Part shown: piece by piece, positions 1 to 8,199 of the stretch
Layout: every line of letters starts with the position of its first letter
How positions within the stretch are numbered: position 1 is the first letter of the stretch
Source of the DNA: Jejuia rubra
Lineage (GTDB): Bacteria > Bacteroidota > Bacteroidia > Flavobacteriales > Flavobacteriaceae
Direction: 5' to 3'
DNA: 64,000 nt
Assembly: GCF_042684665.1 (NCBI RefSeq)
Contig: NZ_JBHULY010000024.1
Location: 1 to 64,000, forward strand
Position numbers and translations under genes: made by a program
The notes under the pieces: generated by a model
The model's input: only the letters and a program-made list of their open reading frames with translations
Told to the model about the DNA's origin: nothing
Database searches by the model: none

Positions 1-520
1 GCCGGAACGGTACGCTGGCCGTATCTGTGGCTAAAATCCGCTATTGGAGCCCAAACAGGGCCATTGCAGCCCTCCAATATCCGGGGGAAAAAGCAGAGGG
101 GTCAAAAACGGAAGCTCCTTAAAACGAGTCTGTTGCAGAAATTATGGATTTTTATGGCGGCTTGCGCAACGGTTACCGTTGTTGCCAACTGTGCTTTTTG
201 TTTTTTTTTCAGAGTTTGAGTTGGTTTGTCCGTTTTTCAGTTCCGCAAACTTGCTAAAAGTCCGATTTGTCGTTTTTTTGGCAGAGTGGAAGTCAGGCGC
301 AATTTTTGGGTTGCGTTCCGTTTTCCGTATTTCTACAATTCAGCCAGATTTTGAGTGAGCAATTTCGACGTTGCTTTTCATTTCTCATTTGAGTGGGAAC
401 TCAGCGTGATTTTCAGAATTCCGCAACATACTTTTTTTGTTTTCACTTCCTTAAAATTCAAAAAAGAATCGAAAATAAAACCAAGCCTTTTTCAATCCGC
501 AAACTTGCTCCAGCATTGTT

Positions 521-590
521 GGCAACTCAGAGATAAGCTTGCGTTTTAATGAAGTTTATCGAATGTTAAACGAAGTTAGCTGTTTTTTCT
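521..590 (-). repeat. Diverged ~70-bp repeat, copy 1
   Basis: Read on the minus strand this segment contains AGCTAACTTCGTTTAACATT, a variable middle, and then AAGCTTATCTCTGAGTTG. The same order of blocks with roughly three quarters identity is present on the plus strand at 45966-46036, just upstream of the restriction-modification genes. Neither copy codes for protein. I do not recognise the family with certainty; similar sequences seem to be scattered in Bacteroidota genomes next to accessory genes, but that is from memory. Confidence 0.6.
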
Positions 591-702
591 GATAAAGTCA
601 AATTCAAAGCACCCAAAAATCACCTTAAATATTTTATAAAACCAAAGTGCATTTCTTTTATGTAATTGCCTAATTCAATCCCATAAAAACCAAATATTTC
701 GC

Positions 703-710
703 TATTTTTG
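703..710 (+). promoter_or_regulatory. Candidate -7 promoter box for ffh
   Basis: TATTTTTG matches the Bacteroidota -7 consensus TAnnTTTG and lies 81 bp before the ffh start. No TTG is found at the usual -33 distance, so the call rests on one box only. Confidence 0.4.
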
Positions 711-744
711 CAACTCAAAAATTTAATATTGAAAAGGAGATTGC

Positions 745-785
745 TAACTGCAACTGCCTACTGTATACTGAACACTGAATACTAA
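745..785. repeat. Degenerate ACTGxx spacer repeat upstream of ffh
   Basis: The spacer is a run of 6-8 bp units of the form AACTGC / TACTGT / AACACTG / AATACTA. Related units recur at 2129-2152 and 2553-2640, on both sides of the four-helix-bundle gene. It is directly adjacent to the ffh start, so part of it is probably transcribed as the ffh 5' leader. Confidence 0.6.
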
Positions 786-790
786 AAAAT

Positions 791-2119
791 ATGTTCAATA
801 ATTTAAGTGAAAAATTAGATAAAGCCTTACACGTTTTAAAAGGACACGGCAGTATTACCGAGGTAAACGTTGCCGAAACCCTGAAAGAGGTAAGACGTGC
901 TTTATTGGATGCCGACGTTAACTTTAAAATTGCCAAGGAATTTACCAATAAAGTCAAGGAAAAAGCACTTGGGCAAAACGTTTTAACTACTTTGCAACCA
1001 GGGCAGTTAATGGTGAAAATCGTTAAGGATGAGCTAACCGAATTGATGGGTGGCGATGCCGAGGGCATTAATTTGTCGGGTACGCCTAGCGTTATTTTGA
1101 TGTCCGGCCTGCAAGGTTCTGGTAAAACTACGTTTTCCGGAAAGTTGGCCAATTACCTAAAGAATAAAAAAACTAAGAAACCGCTTCTGGTAGCCTGTGA
1201 CGTGTACCGTCCTGCTGCGATCGACCAGTTGCATATCGTTGGTGAGCAAATCAATGTTGAGGTGTATAGCGATAAGGGCAACAACGACCCTGTAGCTATC
1301 GCCCAAGCGGGTATAGCCCACGCCAAAGCTAATGGTTTCAATGTTGTCATAATTGATACCGCCGGACGTTTGGCGGTGGATGAGGTGATGATGAATGAGA
1401 TTTCTAATATCCACTCAGCCATCCAACCTCAGGAAACTTTGTTTGTTGTGGATTCCATGACGGGTCAAGATGCCGTCAATACCGCCAAAGCCTTTAATGA
1501 TGTATTGAATTTTGATGGTGTCATTTTAACGAAATTGGATGGAGATACCCGAGGTGGTGCCGCAATTTCCATTAAATCTGTGGTTAATAAACCCATAAAG
1601 TTTATTGGTACGGGTGAAAAAATGGAAGCCATTGATGTGTTCTATCCATCACGTATGGCTGACCGTATTTTGGGCATGGGGGATGTGGTATCCCTTGTGG
1701 AACGTGCCCAAGAGCAGTTTGATGAAGAAGAAGCGAGAAAACTTCAAAAGAAAATTGCTAAGAATCAATTTGGTTTTGACGATTTCTTGAAACAAATCCA
1801 GCAAATCAAAAAAATGGGGAACATGAAAGACCTTATTGGCATGATTCCAGGTGCTGGAAAAATGATGAAGGATATCGATATCGACGACGATGCTTTTAAA
1901 GGTATCGAAGCGATCATCCACTCAATGACTCCAAAGGAACGTTCAAATCCATCGGTTTTAAATGCAAGCAGAAAAAAGCGTGTAGCCAAAGGTTCTGGAA
2001 CTACGGTCCAGGAGGTGAATCAGCTTTTAAAGCAATTCAATCAAATGAGTAAGATGATGAAAATGATGCAAGGTGGCGGTGGCAAAAAAATGATGCAGAT
2101 GATGAAGGGGATGCGATGA
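791..2119 (+). CDS. ffh: Signal recognition particle protein Ffh (SRP54)
   Basis: GTPase subunit of the signal recognition particle, which binds 4.5S RNA and signal sequences of nascent membrane and secreted proteins and delivers ribosomes to FtsY. The 442-residue chain has the usual order: N helical bundle (about 1-85), G domain with the P-loop GLQGSGKTT near residue 107, DTAGR and TKLDGDTRGG motifs, and a Met-rich M domain ending in a run of Met and Gly after about residue 410. The length is normal for the family. The ATG start follows the ACTGxx spacer. It stands head-to-tail with the four-helix gene and folD. Confidence 0.97.
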   Translation: MFNNLSEKLDKALHVLKGHGSITEVNVAETLKEVRRALLDADVNFKIAKEFTNKVKEKALGQNVLTTLQPGQLMVKIVKDELTELMGGDAEGINLSGTPSVILMSGLQGSGKTTFSGKLANYLKNKKTKKPLLVACDVYRPAAIDQLHIVGEQINVEVYSDKGNNDPVAIAQAGIAHAKANGFNVVIIDTAGRLAVDEVMMNEISNIHSAIQPQETLFVVDSMTGQDAVNTAKAFNDVLNFDGVILTKLDGDTRGGAAISIKSVVNKPIKFIGTGEKMEAIDVFYPSRMADRILGMGDVVSLVERAQEQFDEEEARKLQKKIAKNQFGFDDFLKQIQQIKKMGNMKDLIGMIPGAGKMMKDIDIDDDAFKGIEAIIHSMTPKERSNPSVLNASRKKRVAKGSGTTVQEVNQLLKQFNQMSKMMKMMQGGGGKKMMQMMKGMR

Positions 2120-2128
2120 TTTAGTATG

Positions 2129-2152
2129 CAGTCTCAGTCTCAGTTTTCAGTG
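2129..2152. repeat. Short CAGTCT/CAGTTTTCAG spacer repeat
   Basis: GCAGTCTCAGTCTCAGTTTT lies between the ffh stop and the four-helix gene. It is of the same low-complexity CTGA/CAGT type as the spacers at 745-785 and 2553-2640 (the latter is its reverse complement in character: ACTGCGACTGAAAAC). Confidence 0.55.
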
Positions 2153-2156
2153 GTTT

Positions 2157-2531
2157 ATGGATTTTAAGGAATTATTAGCTTATAAAAAAGGATTTGATTT
2201 ATCGATGGAGATATTTGATGTTTCAAAATCCTTTCCAAAGGAAGAGACGTATTCACTTACTGACCAAATAAGAAGAAGTTCTCGATCTGTGTGTGCTAAT
2301 ATTTCTGAAGCTTACAGGAAGAGAAGATATCCAAAGCATTTTATAAGTAAGTTGACTGATGCCGATGGTGAAAACTCGGAAACAAGTACTTGGTTAGATT
2401 TTGCTTTGGCCTGTGGATATATTTCGAAAGAGATACATTCTAATTTTTCAAAGCAAGTAGAAGAGATTGGAAAACTAATTAACTATATGATTAACAATCC
2501 TGGGAAGTTTGGAGTTGCATTTGAAAACTAG
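2157..2531 (+). CDS. Four-helix-bundle protein, 23S rRNA intervening-sequence (S23/bIVP) family
   Basis: A 124-residue protein matching the family first seen in 23S rRNA intervening sequences: an early block DFKELLAYKKGFDLSMEIF, then a DQIRRSSRSVCANISEA motif near residue 36-52, and Ala/Glu-rich helices after it. It is predicted to be all-helical. Known members form pentamers and resemble the Avd protein of diversity-generating retroelements, but no cellular role is established. Here it is not inside an rRNA gene; it interrupts the ffh-folD neighbourhood and is flanked on both sides by CTG-type spacer repeats, which suggests that gene and repeats moved as a unit (inference). ATG start just after the left spacer. 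Confidence 0.85.
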   Translation: MDFKELLAYKKGFDLSMEIFDVSKSFPKEETYSLTDQIRRSSRSVCANISEAYRKRRYPKHFISKLTDADGENSETSTWLDFALACGYISKEIHSNFSKQVEEIGKLINYMINNPGKFGVAFEN

Positions 2532-2552
2532 TTATTAGCAAGAGTAAGCAAT

Positions 2553-2640
2553 TGTAAACTGTCACTGCGACTGAAAACTTATTATCCGCATGAGTAAGCC
2601 GTCAGAGTAATACTGCGACTGCGACTGCGACTGAAAACTT
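2553..2640. repeat. ACTGCG/ACTGAAAACT spacer repeats
   Basis: The unit ACTGCGACTGAAAACTT occurs at about 2565-2581 and again, expanded with extra GACTGC units, at about 2612-2640; between them is a TAAGC-type degenerate segment (AGAGTAAGCAATTG, CATGAGTAAGCCGTC). The tract abuts the folD start. It has no coding potential. Confidence 0.7.
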
Positions 2641-2646
2641 TAAAGA

Positions 2647-3525
2647 ATGACAATTTTAGACGGTAAAAAAGTAAGCAACGATATAAAAAACGAAATCGCG
2701 GAACACGTGCAATCCATGATTTCAAAAGGTGAAAAAGTACCCCATTTGGCGGCTATTTTGGTGGGCTCCGATGGAGCAAGTATGACCTACGTGAATGCCA
2801 AGGTGAAAGCTTGCGAACGTATTGGTTTTAAATCGACGCTGATTGAAATGCCAGAATATACTTCTGAAGAAGAGCTTTTGGAAAAGATTCATTTTCTAAA
2901 TAACAATGATGACATCGATGGCTTTATCGTGCAGTTGCCCTTACCAGAGCAAATCGATGAGCAAAAAGTGCTAATGGCAGTTGACCCCGACAAGGATGTG
3001 GACGGATTCCATCCTACTAATGTTGGAAGAATGGCATTGGATTTACCAACATTTTTACCTGCAACGCCATACGGTATCATGGAATTGTTGGAACGCTATC
3101 AAATTGAAACCTCTGGCAAAAACGTGGTAGTTATGGGACGTAGCCACATCGTCGGTCGCCCGATGAGTATTTTGATGAGCCAAAAACGTCCGGCTGGAGA
3201 TGCAACGGTTACTGTGGTGCATAGCCGTTCAAAAAACCTAAACGAAATCACTAGGGGAGCGGATATTATTGTGGCGGCCATAGGTATTTCGGAGTTTTTA
3301 ACTGGGGAAATGGTAAAAGAAGATGCGGTAATTATTGATGTTGGCATTACAAGGGTTCCAGACCAAACCAAAAAGAGTGGCTACAGACTGGCCGGCGATG
3401 TGGAGTTTGAAAGTGTTAGTAAAAAGGCAAGTTATATTACGCCTGTGCCTGGAGGTGTGGGGCCAATGACGATTGCTATGTTGTTGAAGAATACGTTGTT
3501 GGCTAGAGAAGGGTATACAAACTAA
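2647..3525 (+). CDS. folD: Bifunctional methylene-THF dehydrogenase / methenyl-THF cyclohydrolase FolD
   Basis: Interconverts 5,10-methylene-THF and 10-formyl-THF in one-carbon metabolism, in the cytosol. The 292 residues show the FolD signature blocks: the YVNAKVKACERIGF segment with the catalytic Lys near residue 55, GFIVQLPLP near residue 98, the DKDVDGFHPTNVG block, the NAD(P)-binding VVMGRSHIVGRPMS near residue 160, and the C-terminal PGGVGPMT. It is complete. Its 3' end (from about 3398) is repeated as a fragment at 5345-5467, with different synonymous codons and a different last few residues (intact ends LLAREGYTN, relic LLARERHG). A hairpin terminator follows at once. Confidence 0.97.
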   Translation: MTILDGKKVSNDIKNEIAEHVQSMISKGEKVPHLAAILVGSDGASMTYVNAKVKACERIGFKSTLIEMPEYTSEEELLEKIHFLNNNDDIDGFIVQLPLPEQIDEQKVLMAVDPDKDVDGFHPTNVGRMALDLPTFLPATPYGIMELLERYQIETSGKNVVVMGRSHIVGRPMSILMSQKRPAGDATVTVVHSRSKNLNEITRGADIIVAAIGISEFLTGEMVKEDAVIIDVGITRVPDQTKKSGYRLAGDVEFESVSKKASYITPVPGGVGPMTIAMLLKNTLLAREGYTN

Positions 3526-3570
3526 AAACCAATAATCCATATAAAATTTATGGACTATTGGTTTTGTTTT
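3526..3570. terminator. Intrinsic terminator after folD (likely bidirectional)
   Basis: AAACCAATAATCCATA pairs with TATGGACTATTGGTTT across a short AT loop, followed by a T-rich run GTTTTGTTTTG. It lies directly after the folD stop and also just beyond the end of the convergent gene at 3586, so it could serve both. Confidence 0.8.
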
Positions 3571-3585
3571 GTTAGGATTTTCTGT

Positions 3586-4503
3586 TTAATTGTTGCAGTT
3601 TACTGAGCCTGTTATATTATAAGAGGTCCCTCCGCCGGCAAGGTCAAGGATGTTTTTTAAGGTAGCATTAAAACTAAATACATTGCCGCTCCAAGAACCA
3701 GAACCATTTACAGCTACATATGCATTTCCAGAAACATCTGAAATTTGCAACGCCGGACAGGTGGTGCAATTACCCGTATAATAGTTTGAATTAAAGTTTA
3801 CGGTTCCGCTAAAAGGTAGGTTGGCTGTTGCAAGCACCCAAGTACTGTTAACTACTCCTATAGTCCCAGAGTCGCAACCTGCATTACCAGACTGATTTCC
3901 AGAGATGGATGAGCTAAAGCTACCGCTTCCTATAGACGGAGGGCAATCAGATGGATCAACTAAGCCCTGACAAGAGGGTTCATCACAATTGCCGCAAAGC
4001 ATTGCTACATCTCGAATGTTGCTTCTTGAAATGGCACCCGAGGTAGTTTGCGCAAATTCATAGCATTTTATGTCATGACAGATCCTTGATAGGTCGTTGC
4101 AAATTCCGGCATTGATCAAAAAATCAAAAGACCCAGTTCCTGAAGTAGCTCCTCCAGTATTTATAGGTACAAAGTAAATGGGGCCGTTCGTGCCAAATCG
4201 CATCCCAACAGCATTTACATTGCCGTCTGGTGCATTAAAACTTATTTGATTAGTCATTTGTTGGCCAGAATTAATTGGTGTTACCCCGTTTGAGGTTCCA
4301 ATAGTTATGCTGTTATCGGTAGTAACATTTTCAGGATTTACCGTGAATGCCCCAGGTGGTAAAACCAAGTTTTCATTCATTAATGAGGCTACTTGTGCCG
4401 AATTGCTAATTCCTGATTCACCTTCATTTTCATCAGTACTGCAGCCTATAAAGTATAGACAGACGATTAGGGCAAGTAGGGGTAATAGTCTAAGTTTTTT
4501 CAT
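3586..4503 (-). CDS. Putative lipoprotein, unknown function
   Basis: Not recognised. A 305-residue protein with a lipoprotein signal peptide (MKKLRLLPLLALIVCLYFIGC, lipidation Cys at about 21) and a low-complexity Ser/Gly/Asn/Thr-rich body. The middle has a Cys-rich patch (about residues 135-185) and a pair of cysteines near 250 (CTTCP), suggesting disulphides in the periplasm or at the surface. It shares the folD-relic interval with the next minus-strand gene and may be part of an inserted segment. No domain can be assigned. Confidence 0.6.
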   Translation of the reverse strand: MKKLRLLPLLALIVCLYFIGCSTDENEGESGISNSAQVASLMNENLVLPPGAFTVNPENVTTDNSITIGTSNGVTPINSGQQMTNQISFNAPDGNVNAVGMRFGTNGPIYFVPINTGGATSGTGSFDFLINAGICNDLSRICHDIKCYEFAQTTSGAISRSNIRDVAMLCGNCDEPSCQGLVDPSDCPPSIGSGSFSSSISGNQSGNAGCDSGTIGVVNSTWVLATANLPFSGTVNFNSNYYTGNCTTCPALQISDVSGNAYVAVNGSGSWSGNVFSFNATLKNILDLAGGGTSYNITGSVNCNN

Positions 4504-4534
4504 GATATTCGTGTTTTTGGTGGTTAATTAAAGT

Positions 4535-5110
4535 TTATTCATCGATGCCAAAGCAGTAAATTCTAAATCCATTAGAAGTAGTCATTATGTTGCCGGCTTC
4601 TATTCCTTTGTATATGGGAAGAAAAGAGTATTCACCCGGTTCAAAGGGTTTCTCAAAAACCATTTCGTATAGGTTCTCCTTTATTTTTTTTAGCTTTGGA
4701 ATGGTGAAATAGTTGCTCATATCTTTTGCGCCTCCACCAAAACCGTTTACCCCTTGCTGGACAAAACGACGGTAAGTTTTACGTTTTTTGACCACATCTG
4801 CCTTGGAAATTACAACTAGGTCTAAAGGGTCTGTTCCTTTATCAAGTTGAATTATAAATTTTGGCAAATCACTAGATTTGAACCTTACTGGAGAATTTTT
4901 ACTATTAAATATAGTCAAGTAAGTATTTGCTCCACCGTATCCAAACCCTATGGCTTTGGATTCCATTTTTGATGTTGCTCGTTCAAAATTTTCAATTTTA
5001 CCATCAATCATGATATAAGGAACAAAAGTCTTTTCGACTTCTTGGCAGAATGAACTCAAATTGAATGTTAAAAGCAATAATAGGGAAAATGAGAGGTGTT
5101 TTTTTTTCAT
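4535..5110 (-). CDS. Exported protein, unknown function
   Basis: Not recognised. 191 residues with a Sec signal peptide (KKKH then a Leu-rich stretch, cleavage probably after SSFC, near residue 22). The mature part is mixed beta-type with no repeats; the C-terminal half (EPGEYSFLPIYKG) resembles the short periplasmic proteins of unknown role frequent in Bacteroidota. It reads toward the lipoprotein gene at 3586 with a 31-bp gap and is probably co-transcribed with it. Both lie between folD and the folD relic. Confidence 0.6.
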   Translation of the reverse strand: MKKKHLSFSLLLLLTFNLSSFCQEVEKTFVPYIMIDGKIENFERATSKMESKAIGFGYGGANTYLTIFNSKNSPVRFKSSDLPKFIIQLDKGTDPLDLVVISKADVVKKRKTYRRFVQQGVNGFGGGAKDMSNYFTIPKLKKIKENLYEMVFEKPFEPGEYSFLPIYKGIEAGNIMTTSNGFRIYCFGIDE

Positions 5111-5344
5111 AATTTAAATTTTAAGATTAAAAATTTGATTATATAATCAAGTCAACTCTTGATTGATAACATTGTAAATATAAACTCAGGAAGTAGTTTG
5201 GGCAATACCCAGTTTTAGGTATTTTTTGTATGGCTAGATTTTTTTGGATTGAAAGGATTTTGTGTCGAAAAGGCTTTCTTTTTCTTGCGAAGACTAAGGA
5301 GAAGTGATTTCAAGTTTTAAAATAATTTGTATTGGAATTTAAAT

Positions 5345-5467
5345 GTAGAGTTTGAAAGCGTGAGTAAAAAAGCAAGTTATATTACACCTGTGCCCGGAGG
5401 CGTGGGGCCAATGACGATTGCTATGCTACTTAAAAACACCTTATTAGCGAGGGAAAGACACGGTTAA
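5345..5467 (+). pseudogene. Relic of the folD 3' end
   Basis: The 41 codons translate to VEFESVSKKASYITPVPGGV and onward to LLARERHG-stop, colinear with the last part of intact folD (3400-3525). Amino acids are nearly identical up to the last four residues, while many third positions differ (for example GTGAGT against GTTAGT), so it is a diverged homologue and not a fresh copy. Homology stops abruptly at 5344, and there is no start codon or 5' part. The fragment lies 1.8 kb beyond intact folD, on the far side of two accessory genes. Confidence 0.9.
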
Positions 5468-5492
5468 ATTTCTTTAATTATTTGTTGCCTTT

Positions 5493-6236
5493 TTAAAGGT
5501 TGGCATTGTTCCAACTTAAAAAAGTATTTAAAAAATGGTCTTTTTTCCGAGAAGATACTGGTATTTTCTTTCCATTTTTTAAATGAATAACTCCAGATTT
5601 ATCGTATTTGTCGATAAATTTTAAGTTCACCATAAAGGACTGGTGCGGACGCGAAAAATTAGCTTTGGTAAGTTGCTCATCAAAAGCTTTTAGTGTTTTT
5701 GAGACTACATATTTTTTGTTGTTATTACAATAAAATGTAGTATAGCCCTTGTCTGATTCGCAATATATTAATTCGTTTAAATCAATTACCTGAAAGCTAT
5801 CATAGAGAGACAGTATTAGCTTTAAGTCATCAGGATGCCATAAGGCTTTGGTTGTTTTTATCTGCTGTTTTTGTTTTTCAACGGTTGTTTTTTCAACTTT
5901 TAATAATGCTGTTTGTAGCTCTTCAATATCTATGGGCTTCAAAATATAATCTACAGCCCCAGATTTCAAGGCTTTAAGAGCATATTCTTCATAAGCAGTT
6001 ATAAAAATCACTTTAAAATTAAGATGCTCGGTTTGTTCTAAAAACTCGAATCCTGTACCATCGGTTAGGTTGATGTCCAAAAAAATCAATTCGGGTTTGC
6101 AGGCATTTGCAACAGTAACAGCATCTTTAACATTGGCACATTCTCCTATTACTTCAATCTCTACTTCTACATGTTGTAGTAAGTTTAGAAGCCCTTTTCT
6201 ATTGTATGCCTTATCTTCAACTATTAGTGCTTTCAT
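5493..6236 (-). CDS. LytTR-family response regulator
   Basis: 247-residue transcription regulator. A CheY-like receiver domain (about 1-120) has the acidic pair in VEDKAYN, the phospho-acceptor Asp in FLDINLTDGTG (about residue 54), the ITAYEEYALKAL block and the conserved Lys in YILKPID. A LytTR DNA-binding domain follows (about 145-245: YCESDKGYTTFYC, SRPHQSFMVNLKFID). Its start overlaps the stop of the kinase gene by one base (ATGA), so the two are translationally coupled and form a two-component pair. Confidence 0.93.
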   Translation of the reverse strand: MKALIVEDKAYNRKGLLNLLQHVEVEIEVIGECANVKDAVTVANACKPELIFLDINLTDGTGFEFLEQTEHLNFKVIFITAYEEYALKALKSGAVDYILKPIDIEELQTALLKVEKTTVEKQKQQIKTTKALWHPDDLKLILSLYDSFQVIDLNELIYCESDKGYTTFYCNNNKKYVVSKTLKAFDEQLTKANFSRPHQSFMVNLKFIDKYDKSGVIHLKNGKKIPVSSRKKDHFLNTFLSWNNANL

Positions 6237-8071
6237 TAGGTTTCAACTAATTTATATGGTATTACTAAGGTAACCAAAGTACCTTGAGCGTTATACTTGT
6301 GTCTGTCTTCAATAGTGACCCATCCGTTTACTTTTAAATCTTTTGATAATATTTTTAATCGTTCTGAAGTAATAGCAGTAGATAGAGAGGTTTTATTAGC
6401 ATTTTTAATTCCTTTTTGGGCATTTATGCCAATACCATTATCTGTGATTGTACATATTAAATTTTTGTTGGAATAATTTAAATGAATGTCAATAGTTTTG
6501 ATAGACTGTTCGTTATTAAATGCATGTTCTACGGCATTTTCAACAAAAGGTTGCATGAGCATTGGTGGAACCAAATATTTGTCGCTATCAATACTATCAT
6601 CAACCGTAATTTTAGATTGATAAGCATCATTTTCTAAATTTTGAAGGGATAAATAATTTTCTATGGCCAATAGTTCTTGGGAGAGTAATACAAGTTTGTC
6701 TCTTGAGTTTTCTAAAGTAATTCGCATCAATTTAGAAAATTTTGATAAATAACTGACAGACTTTTTTTCTTCTTTATTTAAAATCATGCCCTGTAGCACA
6801 GATAATGAATTAAAGATAAAATGCGGTGTCATTTGGCTGCGTAATAACTTTTGCTCTGTGGCAATAGTATAGTTTTTAGCCTTAATGGTTTTAAATTTTT
6901 GAAAGAAAATTGTAGAGCCCAGAATTATTGAAATAAGTAAAACCCCAATAATAGCCCATAGATAGTTTTGTTTGGATTTTGCTAAATCTCTACTTGTAGC
7001 AGAAACTTGTTCTGTAAGTTTAAGTTCTCTTATACTCGCAGAGTCTAATGCTTGTTGATATTTATATTCGGCTTCTAATTGAGCTATTTTTTCTGTATTT
7101 TTTTTATTGAATAAACTGTCGTTAAGAGTTCTATACTGTTTGTAGCTTGTTAATGCCTCTTTATAATTACCAGTATTTTGATAAATAATGGAGAGTAATT
7201 CTTGAATATCTTTTTCAAACCCAAGCATGTTTAGTTCTTGTGAGAACTGAAGGCTTTTTAATGCTATTGGTAGTGCTTTGTTGAATTCTTTTTTATGGGT
7301 TAAAGCTTTTGCCAAACCATAATATGAGACGGTTAAAGCTCTTTTTCCATTAATATCCAAATTGATTTTTTTTGCTTTTATATAATATTCGAGCGACTTA
7401 TCGTAATCTTTCAAATTCAAATAAACATATCCAATATTATTTAAAGTGAAACCTTCAATGTATTCGCTATTAATGTTTTGACTTATGGTTAATGCTTCTT
7501 TTAAAGTTTTTTTAGCTTTTTCATAGTCTTTGATTTTAATATATAACAGTCCCAAACTATTAAGTGTTTCGGCCATACCTTTTTTATTGCCAATATTCTT
7601 TTGTATTTCCAGAGCCTTTTCCGAAAAGGATATTGCTTTTTCAAAGTTTTCCAAGTTCCTATAAATGAGCCCTAAATTGTTCAGAGAGAATGATATCATT
7701 AAGGTATCATTGATCCTTTCACTGATTTTCAGGGATTGATTTAGGTAATCTATGGCAACGGGATAGTTTCCATTGGACAAATGTACATTGCCAATGTTCA
7801 TTAAACATCGAGAAGTTGAAGCCTCGTCATTCGTTTCTTTGCTGATTTTCAGTGCTTTTTCATAGTAACTTAGCGCTTGTGTAAATTCACCTATTTCAAA
7901 ATATGCTACTCCTAATGTCCTAAGAGTGGACGAAATACTTTTCTTGTTGTCAAATGTTTTGTTGGCCAACACTTTTTTTAGGCTATCAATTGCTTTGCTC
8001 TGCGATAGTATACCTGTGGAGCATGATAAACAGAGCACTAAAGTTATGAGAGGAGCCAAGAAAGGTTTCAT
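6236..8071 (-). CDS. TPR-containing sensor histidine kinase (LytS/YehU type)
   Basis: Partner of the LytTR regulator. I place the start at 8071 (MKPFLAPLITLVLCLSC, a signal peptide) and not at the 11-codon longer ATG at 8104. Domains: signal peptide; periplasmic tetratricopeptide repeats from about residue 50 to 300 (units such as A..Y.EKALKIS, LNNLGLIYRN); a coiled segment; one membrane helix near 375 (LWAIIGVLLISIILGSTIFF); a His_kinase domain with the phospho-acceptor in HFIFNSLSVLQGM; and an HATPase domain with FVENAVEHAF and ITDNGIGI. This architecture is typical of Bacteroidota sensors with large periplasmic TPR domains. The ligand is unknown. Confidence 0.92.
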   Translation of the reverse strand: MKPFLAPLITLVLCLSCSTGILSQSKAIDSLKKVLANKTFDNKKSISSTLRTLGVAYFEIGEFTQALSYYEKALKISKETNDEASTSRCLMNIGNVHLSNGNYPVAIDYLNQSLKISERINDTLMISFSLNNLGLIYRNLENFEKAISFSEKALEIQKNIGNKKGMAETLNSLGLLYIKIKDYEKAKKTLKEALTISQNINSEYIEGFTLNNIGYVYLNLKDYDKSLEYYIKAKKINLDINGKRALTVSYYGLAKALTHKKEFNKALPIALKSLQFSQELNMLGFEKDIQELLSIIYQNTGNYKEALTSYKQYRTLNDSLFNKKNTEKIAQLEAEYKYQQALDSASIRELKLTEQVSATSRDLAKSKQNYLWAIIGVLLISIILGSTIFFQKFKTIKAKNYTIATEQKLLRSQMTPHFIFNSLSVLQGMILNKEEKKSVSYLSKFSKLMRITLENSRDKLVLLSQELLAIENYLSLQNLENDAYQSKITVDDSIDSDKYLVPPMLMQPFVENAVEHAFNNEQSIKTIDIHLNYSNKNLICTITDNGIGINAQKGIKNANKTSLSTAITSERLKILSKDLKVNGWVTIEDRHKYNAQGTLVTLVIPYKLVET

Positions 8072-8199
8072 ATAAAACTGAACGATCAAAACGCTAATTA
8101 ACAATATATTTAATAACTAACCGCAAGCTATTTATTAAAATGCCTGCGGTTAGTAAAAAGCGGATATGCCTAAAAAGTAGAGCAGTCCATGCCTATTAT

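Larger units (their letters stand above)
1..790. other. Non-coding, repeat-bearing leader region before ffh
   Basis: I find no convincing gene here. The open frames at 44-358 and 355-549 have no recognisable domain and are Phe/Leu-rich in the way chance translations of T-rich DNA are. The stretch holds a 14-bp direct repeat (TCCGCAAACTTGCT at 242-255 and 496-509), a copy of a diverged ~70-bp repeat at 521-590 that recurs at 45966-46036, a Bacteroidota-type -7 box TATTTTTG at 703-710 that probably serves ffh, and a spacer of short ACTGxx units at 745-785. The window edge may cut a larger element. Confidence 0.6.

Noticed and set aside
44..549. Two overlapping open frames of 104 and 64 codons
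   Set aside because: No family resemblance, no promoter-start arrangement, Phe-rich composition of chance frames in T-rich DNA.
3586..5110. Classic integrative element with integrase and att site
   Set aside because: No integrase, transposase or tRNA is present; only the duplicated folD end is seen, so I report the relic but not an element.
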